51,590 bases of DNA, from assembly GCA_029959555.1 (NCBI GenBank), contig JASCPI010000036.1, positions 1 through 51,590 on the forward strand, written 5' to 3'. A program made the translations under genes and the position numbers. Source of the stretch: Lysobacteraceae bacterium PS02065. Its GTDB lineage: Bacteria; Pseudomonadota; Gammaproteobacteria; Xanthomonadales; Rhodanobacteraceae. Each line of letters opens with the position of its first letter. The stretch's first letter is position 1. A model generated the notes under the pieces. It was not told the DNA's origin and searched no databases. It saw only the letters and a program-made list of their open reading frames with translations. Below are positions 44,800-51,590 of the stretch, piece by piece.

Positions 44800-45504
44800 G
44801 TGTCGAACGACGCCGCCTCCGCACCACCGCGCATCCTCGTCATCGACGACGAGCCGCAGCTGCGCCGTCTGCTCGACATCAGCCTGCGCGCACAGGGCTA
44901 CGACGTCGTCTCCGCGGAGAACGGACGCGAAGGCCTCGAACGCCTCGCACGGCACGGCGCCGATCTCGTCGTGCTCGACATCGGCCTGCCCGACCTCGAC
45001 GGCCACCACGTGCTCGCGCGCCTGCGCGAGTGGTCGCAGGTGCCCGTCATCATGCTCACGGTGCGCGCCGGCGAGGCCGAGAAAGTCGCAGCACTCGACG
45101 CCGGCGCCAACGACTACGTGACCAAGCCGTTCGGCACGCAGGAGCTCATGGCGCGCGTGCGCGTGCTGCTCAGGCAGAAGGCGCAGACCACCACCGGCGA
45201 CACGCTCCACGACGACGGCAGACTGCGCGTGGATCTCGACAAGCGCGAGGTGACCCTCGACGGCCAGGCGGTCGTGCTCACGCGCAAGGAATACGCACTG
45301 CTCGCCCTGCTCGTGCGGCATGCCGGCCGCGTCGTGACGTTGCCGCAGATCCTGCGTGAAGTGTGGGGCGCGACGCACGTGGAGGACACCCACTACGTGC
45401 GCATCCTCGTCGCCAAGCTGCGCCAGAAACTCGGTGACGATGCCGCGATGCCGACCTACATCGCCACCGAGCCCGGCGTCGGCCTGCGACTGCTGGCACC
45501 CTGA
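44800..45504 (+). CDS. kdpE: Response regulator KdpE
   Basis: This 234-aa OmpR-family regulator starts at GTG with GGAGG upstream, three bases after kdpD. The receiver domain has the acidic pair DD at 16-17, phosphoacceptor Asp60 and Lys109. The winged-helix domain has LTRKEYALLALLVRHAG and THYVRILVAKLRQKLGDD. It should activate kdp transcription. The repeated 13-bp boxes ahead of the porin-kdp operon and the AroQ-like genes are candidate binding sites. Confidence 0.96.
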   Translation: MSNDAASAPPRILVIDDEPQLRRLLDISLRAQGYDVVSAENGREGLERLARHGADLVVLDIGLPDLDGHHVLARLREWSQVPVIMLTVRAGEAEKVAALDAGANDYVTKPFGTQELMARVRVLLRQKAQTTTGDTLHDDGRLRVDLDKREVTLDGQAVVLTRKEYALLALLVRHAGRVVTLPQILREVWGATHVEDTHYVRILVAKLRQKLGDDAAMPTYIATEPGVGLRLLAP

Positions 45505-45530
45505 TCCACGTCGCACGCGGGAAAACTTGC

Positions 45531-45575
45531 GGAGGTTTTACGCCGGCCGGATGGCGCTCGATGGAGGTTTTGCGC
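45531..45575 (+). promoter_or_regulatory. Putative KdpE operator pair ahead of the AroQ-like genes
   Basis: GGAGGTTTTACGC (45531-45543) and GGAGGTTTTGCGC (45563-45575) are direct repeats differing at one base, 32 bp apart. Box 2 ends 58 bp before the next start codon, exactly as in the promoter ahead of the porin-kdp operon. A -10-like TAACGT lies at 45586-45591. Without it, the genes that follow would depend on read-through from kdpE. Confidence 0.6.
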
Positions 45576-45632
45576 GACCACGGCGTAACGTGATCGGCAC
45601 GCACCCGATGCGTCCACCGATACCGGAGACCC

Positions 45633-46118
45633 ATGTCCATCCTCGTCATCCAGGGCCCTCACCACCACGGTGATGCGGCCGCCTGCACCACCAGCGGCGA
45701 TCTCGCCGCCCACGTCCGCGCCGAGGCCCTCGCCGCGGGAACCGATGTCCGTATCCGCCGATGCACATCCGCCCTCGGCCTCGTGCGATGCCTGCACGAG
45801 GCACGCGGTGCCGAGGTCGTCCTCCTCGACTCGGGCGACCTCGACCCGGCCGAGTGCTCGTGCCACGCCGACGCGCTGCGCGACGCCCTCGACACGCTCG
45901 ACGCGCCGTACATCGAGGTCCACGACCGCACGGACCAGGAACTCGAAGGCCGCCTGCAACCCGCGCACGCCGCACTCGCGATCGTCGTCACGACGACCGA
46001 CCTTGCGATGGGTTACGCGATCTCCACGGCCATCGCACTCGCGCATCGTCGCCGCAAGGCCACGCGCAGCGTGTCCTCGGTCGCACCGCACGACGGAGGC
46101 CTCGCATGGGCATCGTGA
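45633..46118 (+). CDS. Degenerate type II dehydroquinase-like (AroQ-fold) protein 1
   Basis: This 161-aa protein begins MSILVIQGPHHHGD, echoing the AroQ opening LxVLxGPNLNLLG. It later shows ALRDALDTLDAPYIEVHDRT and AIVVTTTDLAMGYAISTAIAL, which align with the AroQ segments ALRDAL...PxIEVH and the C-terminal GY-containing helix. The catalytic loop with Arg and Tyr is missing, and the NP motif residue Asn is replaced. The Glu and His of IEVH remain. Dehydroquinase activity is therefore unlikely; the role is unknown. GGAGA precedes the ATG and it overlaps the next gene by 13 bp. The assignment is by eye and needs a profile search. Confidence 0.6.
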   Translation: MSILVIQGPHHHGDAAACTTSGDLAAHVRAEALAAGTDVRIRRCTSALGLVRCLHEARGAEVVLLDSGDLDPAECSCHADALRDALDTLDAPYIEVHDRTDQELEGRLQPAHAALAIVVTTTDLAMGYAISTAIALAHRRRKATRSVSSVAPHDGGLAWAS

Positions 46119-46528
46119 TCATCCGCGGTCCCGGCGCACCGCTCCCCGGCGCCGTCCTCGCCGCGCTGGTGGAGCGCGCCGCCGATGCCGGCACGGCGCT
46201 CGCCATCCGCAGCTGTCCGACCGCCGACGACGTCGCCGGCGCGCTCGCGGCATCGGGACGCGACGGCACCGCGTTCGTGGTCGTCGATCCGGGCCCCACG
46301 ATAGGCCACCGCGTCGTGGTCGACGGGCTGCGCAACCTGCGCGTACCGTACGTGGAGGTGCACGACGACGTGTGGGGCGAGTTCGAACCGCATCTCGAAG
46401 GCGACGTGCCGAACCGGCGCGCGATCGTGCACGGCTACGCCGCGCAGGGCTACACACTCGCGATGGCGATGGCGCTCGAGCATCTGGGCCGTGCCGAGCG
46501 TGCGCTCGACTGCCATGTCGGCATCTGA
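46106..46528 (+). CDS. Degenerate type II dehydroquinase-like (AroQ-fold) protein 2
   Basis: This 140-aa paralogue of the preceding gene has GGAGG before the ATG and a start inside its neighbour. FVVVDPGPTIGHRVVVDGL matches the AroQ INPxAxTHTSxALxDAL block with Asn changed to Asp. VPYVEVHDD keeps the Glu and His, and VHGYAAQGYTLAMAMALEHL matches the C-terminal helix. The N-terminal catalytic loop is deleted and the later Arg is not evident. It is probably non-catalytic and may pair with protein 1, since AroQ forms large homo-oligomers. Function unknown. Confidence 0.6.
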   Translation: MGIVIIRGPGAPLPGAVLAALVERAADAGTALAIRSCPTADDVAGALAASGRDGTAFVVVDPGPTIGHRVVVDGLRNLRVPYVEVHDDVWGEFEPHLEGDVPNRRAIVHGYAAQGYTLAMAMALEHLGRAERALDCHVGI

Positions 46529-46736
46529 GGTGACGGATCGCCACTACATCGTCGACTACGAGGCGCTGCTCGGCAGTCGCCCGATCACGGGACAGATCGG
46601 CGTGACGTGGACACCCGGCGAAGACGGGCGTGTCGATCCGCAGAACGTGCTCGACGACCTCAGGCGTGCGGTCGCGGGACGACTCGGCCTCGCTGCGACG
46701 ACACCGATCAGGATCACGCTGCTGTCGCGACTGTGA
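46515..46736 (+). CDS. Short orphan protein after the AroQ-like pair
   Basis: This 73-aa frame starts at an ATG overlapping the previous gene (MSASEVTDRHYIVDYEALL). A GTG at 46530 (MTDRHYIVDY) is the alternative start. The sequence GQIGVTWTPGEDGRVDPQNV followed by a helical DLRRAVAGRLGL and a beta-like IRITLLSRL looks like a small folded protein. I do not recognise it. It is probably the third gene of the same transcript. Confidence 0.5.
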   Translation: MSASEVTDRHYIVDYEALLGSRPITGQIGVTWTPGEDGRVDPQNVLDDLRRAVAGRLGLAATTPIRITLLSRL

Positions 46737-46779
46737 TCACACCCGCGGCCACCGTGTCGGGCGGACGACGACCAGGAAA

Positions 46780-47103
46780 TCAACCTGCGCGATCGGTATC
46801 GCCTTCGCCGGCGACGGCGCGTTCCGCCACCGCACGCTCGAACGCATCGACCTTCGCACACAGCGACGCGAACACCGGGGCAAGACGCCACTCGCCGGCG
46901 AGGTTCCAGAGCACGAACAGCACGAGGCCGGCGAAGCCGAGGCCGAGTGCGACGACGTCGCCACGCACGACACCCCAGGCGCCGAAGCCGAGCGCCGGCA
47001 CGAGCGCGGCGGCGTAGTACCACAGCCGATGCAGCCGCGAATCGCCGACGGCGAGCTGGGCGACCAGCGCGCGCTCGAGGGGATCGAGTCCGAGACGGCT
47101 CAT
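46780..47103 (-). CDS. Small membrane protein of unknown function
   Basis: This 107-aa protein has two or three hydrophobic segments (LWYYAAALVPALGFGAWGVV and VVALGLGFAGLVLFVLWNLA). An N-terminal helix (SRLGLDPLERALVAQLAVGD) and a C-terminal acidic helix (FASLCAKVDAFERAVAERAV) flank them. Family unknown. It converges with the AroQ-like gene set. Confidence 0.65.
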   Translation of the reverse strand: MSRLGLDPLERALVAQLAVGDSRLHRLWYYAAALVPALGFGAWGVVRGDVVALGLGFAGLVLFVLWNLAGEWRLAPVFASLCAKVDAFERAVAERAVAGEGDTDRAG

Positions 47104-47251
47104 GCGGCATCCGTCCCTGCGTCGTGCGTGCGCGACACGCGCGCCGTTTCGTCGTTCACGCCGTGCATTCGATCCTCCCGCATGCGTTGATGCCTCGTGG
47201 ATCGATCATAGCGGTGTGCCCGCCGGCGGATCGCGCCGACGGTCGCGAACC

Positions 47252-47677
47252 TCAGTGCGGGATCGGATCGAGATCGGGCTCGACCCAAGTCGCGCGTGCC
47301 ATGTCGGAGAACAGCCTTCCCGGCGTGTAGTGGGTCAGCATGACACGGCTGTCGAACAGCGGCGTGCCGTGCGCCTCGAAGGCCTCGAAGGCCTCGAACG
47401 CCTCGCTTCCGCAGCGTGTCATGAAGTGCGCTACGGCGAGCGTCCACGCACGCGTGAGCGTCTCGTGGTACTTCGACGCAGCGATGCCGTGCGTGGCGAG
47501 GAACCCCTGCAGCGAGGCACGCATCGCCTGCGGGGCGCCCGCGATGCCGTGCTCGACGAGATGCACGTAGGCCAGGCGCACGTGGGCGCGGTGATCGAAC
47601 GCGGAGGGCGCGATGCCGCCGGCATCGAAGGCCGCGCGGAACGCGAGATCGGAGACGGAAACGGCGTGCTGCGGCAT
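47252..47677 (-). CDS. Conserved-looking cytosolic protein with His-rich core
   Basis: This 141-aa protein has GGGAGA upstream of the ATG. Motifs such as FDHRAHVRLAYVHLVEHG, KYHETLTRAWTLAVAHFM and LTHYTPGRLFSDMARATWVEPD, with many His and aromatic residues, suggest a helical protein of a conserved family I cannot name. It contains EAFEAFEAF, encoded by a 9-bp tandem repeat near 47376-47404. No membrane segment or signal is visible. The start at 47794 in the same frame adds only a basic leader. Confidence 0.7.
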   Translation of the reverse strand: MPQHAVSVSDLAFRAAFDAGGIAPSAFDHRAHVRLAYVHLVEHGIAGAPQAMRASLQGFLATHGIAASKYHETLTRAWTLAVAHFMTRCGSEAFEAFEAFEAHGTPLFDSRVMLTHYTPGRLFSDMARATWVEPDLDPIPH

Positions 47678-47830
47678 GACGATCTCCCTTGCTGGTTCGT
47701 ACCGTCGGCGGCCTCGACCGACGGCGTGGTGCGCGTGCGGCGCAGCGAGCCTGCGACGGCGCGTCGCGACGTGCTCCCGCTTCTCCCGATGCACCGACGC
47801 GGCGCATTCCGGTTCACGTGTCCCGCAACG

Positions 47831-47855
47831 AAAAAGCGGGCCGAAGCCCGCTTTT
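47831..47855 (-). terminator. Intrinsic terminator of pnp
   Basis: Read on the minus strand, GCGGGC-TTCG-GCCCGC followed by TTTTT forms a short GC stem with a UUCG tetraloop and a T-tract, 26 bases after the pnp stop. This is the only textbook intrinsic terminator found in the window. Confidence 0.9.
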
Positions 47856-47880
47856 CCTTGTCACGCGATGGTGCGGAGGA

Positions 47881-49983
47881 TCAGCCTTCGCCTTCCTCGA
47901 CCGCCTTCATCGACAGGCGGATGCGGCCCTGCTTGTCGACCTCGAGCACCTTGACCTTGACGATGTCGCCTTCCTTGAGCTTGTCCGAGACCTTCTCGAC
48001 GCGCTCGTTGGAGATCTGCGAGACGTGGACGAGGCCGTCCTTGCCCGGCAGGATCGTGACGAACGCGCCGAAGTCCATGAGCTTGGCGACCTTGCCCTCG
48101 TAGATGCGGCCCGGCTCGACGTCCGAGACGATCATCTCGATGCGCTTCTTGGCCTCGTCGGCCGCGGCGCGGTTCACCGAGGCGATCACGATCGTGCCGT
48201 CGTCGGTGATGTCGATGGTGGTACCGGTCTCTTCGGTGATCGAACGGATCACCGAACCGCCCTTGCCGATGACTTCGCGGATCTTGTCCGGATGGATGCG
48301 CATGGTGAGCAGGCGCGGCGCGTACTCGCTCATCTCGGTGCGCGCGGAGCTGATCGCCTTGTTCATCTCGCCGAGGATGTGCAGTCGACCCTGCTTGGCC
48401 TGCGCGAGCGCGACCTTCATGATCTCCTCGGTGATGCCGTCGATCTTGATGTCCATCTGCAGGGCGCTGATGCCGTCCGCGCTGCCGGCCACCTTGAAGT
48501 CCATGTCGCCGAGGTGGTCCTCGTCACCGAGGATGTCGCTGAGGACGACGAACTGGTCGCCTTCCTTGACGAGACCCATCGCGATACCCGCGACCGGCGC
48601 CTTGAGCGGCACGCCCGCATCCATCATCGCGAGCGACGAACCGCAGACCGACGCCATCGACGACGAACCGTTCGACTCGGTGATCTCCGAGACGACGCGC
48701 AGCACGTACGGGAACGACTCGATCGTCGGCTTGACGGCGAGCACGCCGCGCTTGGCGAGGCGGCCGTGGCCGATCTCGCGGCGCTTCGGGCCCATCATGC
48801 GGCCCGCTTCACCGACCGAGTACGGCGGGAAGTTGTAATGGAACAGGAACGTGTCCTTCGACTCGCCCTCGACCGCGTCGATGATCTGCGCGTCGCGACC
48901 GGTGCCGAGCGTGACCGTGACGAGCGCCTGCGTCTCGCCGCGCGTGAACAGCGCCGAGCCGTGGGTGCGCGGCAGCACGCCGGTGCGGATCGTGATCGGG
49001 CGGACCGTGGTCAGGTCGCGGCCGTCGATGCGGACCTTGGTGGCGAGCACCGAAGCGCGCAGCGTGTTGTACTCGAGCTCGCCGAACTCCTTGGCGAGGT
49101 CGGCGGAAGCCCAGGCGTTCGCTTCGGCGTCGGCCTTGAGGCCGGCCAGCACGTCCTTCTTGAGCGCGCTGATCGCGTCGCGGCGCTCGATCTTGTCGCG
49201 CACGGCGTAAGCCGTGGCGAGGCGATCGCCGACCGCGTTCTTGATCGCGCCGACGAGCGCCTCGTTCTTGACCGGCGCAGCCCACGTGAACGACTTCTTG
49301 CCGACTTCGGCGACGAATTCGTTGATGGCCTGGATCGCGCCCTTGAGCGCGTTGTGGCCGAACACGACAGCGCCGAGCATGACGTCTTCGCTGAGCAGCT
49401 TGGCTTCCGACTCGACCATCAGCACCGCGTTGGCGGTACCGGCGACGACGAGTTCGAGCTCCGAGGTCTTGAGTTCGGTCGCGGTCGGCATGAGCAGGTA
49501 CTGGCCGTTCGCATAGCCGACCTTGGCCGCGGCGATCGGACCGTTGAACGGCAGGCCCGACAGCGCGAGCGCGGCCGAGGCACCGATCATGGCCGGGACG
49601 TCACCGTCGATCTCCGGATTCAGCGACATGACCGTCGCGATGATCTGGACTTCGTTCTTGAAGTCTTCCGGGAAGAGCGGGCGGATCGGACGGTCGATGA
49701 GGCGCGAGGTCAGCGTCTCCTTCTCCGTCTGGCGGCCTTCACGCTTGAAGAAGCCACCCGGGATGCGGCCACCGGCGTAGAACTTCTCTTGGTAGTCGAC
49801 CGTGAGCGGGAAGAAATCCTGCCCCTCGCGCGCCGACTTGGCACCGACCGCCGTGACGAGCACGACGGTGTCGCCGATGCGAACCACCACCGCACCACTG
49901 GCCTGGCGGGCGATTTCGCCCGTTTCCAGCGTGACCTGATGATTGCCGTACTGGAACGTCTTGGTTACTTTCGCCACTGCCAT
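47881..49983 (-). CDS. pnp: Polyribonucleotide nucleotidyltransferase (PNPase)
   Basis: This 700-aa exoribonuclease degrades RNA from the 3' end with phosphate and is part of the degradosome in many bacteria. Two RNase PH domains are visible (for example GRIPGGFFKREGRQTEKE and FPPYSVGEAGRMMGPKRREIGHG). A KH domain with the GxxG loop (REVIGKGGSVIRS) and an S1 domain (GRIYEGKVAKLMDFGAFVTI) follow. AGGAG precedes the ATG at 49983; the frame upstream reaches 50004 but the family starts at MAVAKVTKTF. It follows rpsO after 17 bp. Confidence 0.98.
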   Translation of the reverse strand: MAVAKVTKTFQYGNHQVTLETGEIARQASGAVVVRIGDTVVLVTAVGAKSAREGQDFFPLTVDYQEKFYAGGRIPGGFFKREGRQTEKETLTSRLIDRPIRPLFPEDFKNEVQIIATVMSLNPEIDGDVPAMIGASAALALSGLPFNGPIAAAKVGYANGQYLLMPTATELKTSELELVVAGTANAVLMVESEAKLLSEDVMLGAVVFGHNALKGAIQAINEFVAEVGKKSFTWAAPVKNEALVGAIKNAVGDRLATAYAVRDKIERRDAISALKKDVLAGLKADAEANAWASADLAKEFGELEYNTLRASVLATKVRIDGRDLTTVRPITIRTGVLPRTHGSALFTRGETQALVTVTLGTGRDAQIIDAVEGESKDTFLFHYNFPPYSVGEAGRMMGPKRREIGHGRLAKRGVLAVKPTIESFPYVLRVVSEITESNGSSSMASVCGSSLAMMDAGVPLKAPVAGIAMGLVKEGDQFVVLSDILGDEDHLGDMDFKVAGSADGISALQMDIKIDGITEEIMKVALAQAKQGRLHILGEMNKAISSARTEMSEYAPRLLTMRIHPDKIREVIGKGGSVIRSITEETGTTIDITDDGTIVIASVNRAAADEAKKRIEMIVSDVEPGRIYEGKVAKLMDFGAFVTILPGKDGLVHVSQISNERVEKVSDKLKEGDIVKVKVLEVDKQGRIRLSMKAVEEGEG

Positions 49984-50000
49984 CTCTCCTGGTCGGTCGA

Positions 50001-50270
50001 TCAACGGCGCAGGCCGAGGCGTTCGATCAGCGACTTGTAGCGGTCGCCGTCCTTGCTCTTGAGGTAGTTCAGCAGCCGGCGGCGCTGGTTGACCATCTTG
50101 AGCAGGCCGCGACGCGAGTGGTGATCCTTGTCGTGGCTGGCGAAGTGCGTGGAGAGGTGCTCGATGCGCGCCGACAGCAGCGCCACCTGGACTTCCGGCG
50201 AACCGGTGTCGTTGGGGACGCGGCCGAAATCGGCGATGATCTTGCTGGTCTGTTCAACGTTGAGCGACAT
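50001..50270 (-). CDS. rpsO: Ribosomal protein S15
   Basis: This 89-aa small-subunit protein binds 16S rRNA early in assembly. The sequence MSLNVEQTSKIIADFGRVPN, TGSPEVQVALLSARIEHLS and the basic RRRLLNYLKSKD are typical. The order truB-rpsO-pnp is conserved in Gammaproteobacteria. It has its own promoter at 50371-50400 and is co-directional with pnp. Confidence 0.98.
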   Translation of the reverse strand: MSLNVEQTSKIIADFGRVPNDTGSPEVQVALLSARIEHLSTHFASHDKDHHSRRGLLKMVNQRRRLLNYLKSKDGDRYKSLIERLGLRR

Positions 50271-50370
50271 GTAGGCAACCCTATCGATGCAGGGCGAGGC
50301 TTGGGAACGGCCACCCACCGGTGACGGTTTCCAAACCCCGCGTGGAGGTTCTTGGGGGTGAAAGCTCGCC

Positions 50371-50400
50371 ATTTTAGCGGGCAAAGCCTTGTCGTCACAA
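50371..50400 (-). promoter_or_regulatory. rpsO promoter
   Basis: On the minus strand TTGTGA (-35) and TAAAAT (-10) are 18 bp apart within the 331-bp gap between truB and rpsO. The -10 is embedded in GCTAAAATGGC, also seen ahead of yajQ. Just upstream, TTGTCCACA (50402-50410) resembles a DnaA box. I see no gene in the rest of the gap (50271-50601). Confidence 0.65.
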
Positions 50401-50601
50401 GTTGTCCACACGATTTTCGTGACGCTGTCGCCGGGCGAACGGTTTGATCGGCAACGCTTTTCCGTCTCCGGGACGGCTTGCGCGACGCGTTGCCGCTGGC
50501 GTTCCGGCCCCGAGCGCGAGAGCGGGCCACCGCTCTGCCCGTCCGGGCCATCGAACGATCCACAGGTGACGCACGCGGCGGAATCCTCCGGACCTCTCCG
50601 C

Positions 50602-51588
50602 TCAGACCGCGACGGACGGTTCCGCGACGGCCGACGTGTTGAAGCCGCGCAACGTGCGCAGCACGCCATCGTCCCCGCATTCGGCCAGCGCAAGTGCGCT
50701 CCCGTCCGGCCCACGGGCCAGGCAAAGGCCGGCGCGGGCGCCGCTGCCGAGCGCGATCGCCTGCCCCTGGCGCAGGCGCAGGCTCGCGTCGGCATCGAGA
50801 TCGACGACCGGATGGCCGCGCATGCCCTCCTCGATCGACAGCAGCTGCGCGTCGAGCGCGGCCTGGCCGCCCGTGGCGACGAGCGCTTCGAGCGCCTCGA
50901 TCGTGAGCATGGCGGGCGCCTCGAACGGATCGATCCACAGGCGACGCAGCACGGTCACATGGGCACCGCAGCCGAGCCGCTCGCCGAGGTCGCGCACGAG
51001 GCTGCGCACGTACGTGCCCGAACCGCATTCGACGAGCAGGCGCAGCCGGTCGCCCTCGTGCGCCAGCAACTCGAAACGGAACACCTCGGCGTCGCGCTCG
51101 GGGATGTCGACGGTCTCGCCGCGCCGCGCGATGCGGTACAGCGGCTCGCCGTCGCGCTTGAGCGCCGAGTAGATCGGCGGCACCTGGCGGATGCGGCCGC
51201 GCAACGTCGCGAGGGCCTGCCCGATCATCGCCTCGTCGAGCGGCGGCACCTCGCGCGTGTCGACCACTTCGCCATCGGCATCGGCACTGTCGGTCGTGAC
51301 GCCGAGCAAGGCCTCGGTGAGGTAGGCCTTCCGCGAGCCGAGCAGCAGGCCCGCGATCTTGGTCGCCTCGCCGAAACAGATCGGCAGCAGGCCGGTCGCG
51401 AGCGGATCGAGCGCACCGGTATGGCCGGCCTTGGCCGCGCCGAACAGGCGCCGCACGTGCTGCAGCGCGGTGTTCGAACTGACGGCCGCGGGCTTGTCGA
51501 GCAGCAGGATGCCGGTGACGTCGCGCCCCCCGCGGCGGGGGGCCGGGGCCCCCCGCGGCCGCGGGGGGTTTGTGTGACCCCACGCGCC
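50602..51588 (-). CDS. truB: tRNA pseudouridine(55) synthase TruB, 5' end incomplete
   Basis: TruB makes pseudouridine 55 in the T-loop of tRNAs. The catalytic segment HTGALDPLATGLLPICFGEATK carries the nucleophilic Asp. RDVTGILLLDKP and the C-terminal PUA-like region (VVDLDADASLRLRQGQAIAL) confirm the family. An internal GTG at 51456 is not the start, because the conserved N-terminus DVTGILLLDKPAAVSSNTAL lies upstream of it in frame. The frame stays open to the window edge with NPPRPRGAPAPRRGG, encoded by a suspicious run of G and C. The true start is outside the window or lost in this run. Confidence 0.93.
   Translation of the reverse strand, partial: GAWGHTNPPRPRGAPAPRRGGRDVTGILLLDKPAAVSSNTALQHVRRLFGAAKAGHTGALDPLATGLLPICFGEATKIAGLLLGSRKAYLTEALLGVTTDSADADGEVVDTREVPPLDEAMIGQALATLRGRIRQVPPIYSALKRDGEPLYRIARRGETVDIPERDAEVFRFELLAHEGDRLRLLVECGSGTYVRSLVRDLGERLGCGAHVTVLRRLWIDPFEAPAMLTIEALEALVATGGQAALDAQLLSIEEGMRGHPVVDLDADASLRLRQGQAIALGSGARAGLCLARGPDGSALALAECGDDGVLRTLRGFNTSAVAEPSVAV
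51526..51568. repeat. G/C homopolymer palindromic tract in the truB 5' region
   Basis: Runs of six C and six G alternate here. CCCCCCGCGG occurs at 51526-51535 and again at 51549-51558, and 51549-51568 is a perfect 20-bp palindrome. Nothing similar occurs elsewhere in the window. It could be an assembly artefact near a contig end. Confidence 0.7.
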
Positions 51589-51590
51589 CG

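Noticed and set aside
45633..46528. Ordinary shikimate-pathway aroQ genes
   Set aside because: Both proteins lack the catalytic Arg/Tyr loop and have the conserved Asn replaced, so normal dehydroquinase activity is not expected.
50602..51456. TruB starting at the GTG at 51456
   Set aside because: The conserved N-terminal motif DVTGILLLDKP lies upstream of this codon in the same frame, so the gene is longer.

Overview
The window is very GC-rich, densely packed chromosomal DNA of a Gram-negative bacterium. Several features point to the Gammaproteobacteria, most likely Lysobacterales (Xanthomonadales; Lysobacteraceae/Rhodanobacteraceae-like). These are TonB-dependent uptake, a feoA-feoB-(Cys-rich small protein) operon, a cbb3 oxidase maturation set, YajQ, alpha-2-macroglobulin paired with PBP1C, GTAG-headed REP elements, and truB-rpsO-pnp gene order. 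This placement is an inference from gene content; no rRNA or other taxonomic marker was compared. No rRNA, tRNA, CRISPR array, prophage or insertion sequence was recognised.

Layout. 0.2-2.6 kb: ferrous iron operon feoA-feoB-small Cys protein (minus) behind a Fur-like box. 2.7-3.8 kb: DUF4198 protein flanked by three REP elements. 3.8-7.2 kb: ccoI-ccoS-safE (minus) behind an FNR/Anr-like box. 7.5-8.5 kb: secreted PHB-depolymerase-like esterase. 8.6-15 kb: an accessory stretch of small membrane, lipoprotein and orphan genes, including a three-gene overlapping operon of unknown anchored proteins and a frameshifted lipoprotein with an Asp-Arg hexanucleotide repeat. 15.3-22.8 kb: bacterial alpha-2-macroglobulin and pbpC. 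22.8-25.6 kb: EF-hand protein, yajQ, and a secreted protein with a C-terminal sorting-like tail. 25.7-34.1 kb: SLC5-type hybrid sensor kinase, short-chain PHB depolymerase, TonB receptor and a divergent GntP-family permease. 34.1-36.5 kb: diguanylate cyclase overlapping a PhnD-like binding protein. 36.8-45.5 kb: a TorF-type porin leading a complete kdpFABCDE potassium operon. 45.5-46.7 kb: two degenerate AroQ-like genes and a 72-aa ORF. 46.8-47.7 kb: two small genes. 47.8-51.6 kb: pnp, rpsO and truB (5' end off the window or corrupted).

Two candidate systems stand out. (1) The porin-kdp operon and the AroQ-like pair are preceded by the same promoter architecture: two 13-bp boxes of the form GGAGGTTTTACGC about 31-32 bp apart. 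The second box ends exactly 58 bp before the start codon in both cases. This suggests one activator, probably KdpE, drives potassium uptake together with two catalytically degenerate dehydroquinase-fold proteins of unknown role. (2) An extracellular PHB depolymerase overlaps a TonB receptor gene, diverges from a hydroxybutyrate-type permease across a perfect 7-4-7 dyad, and lies next to a CrbS/MxtR-like kinase. This resembles a dedicated import locus for PHB or 3-hydroxybutyrate oligomers.

Functions are read from motifs and remembered family knowledge; no database search was run.
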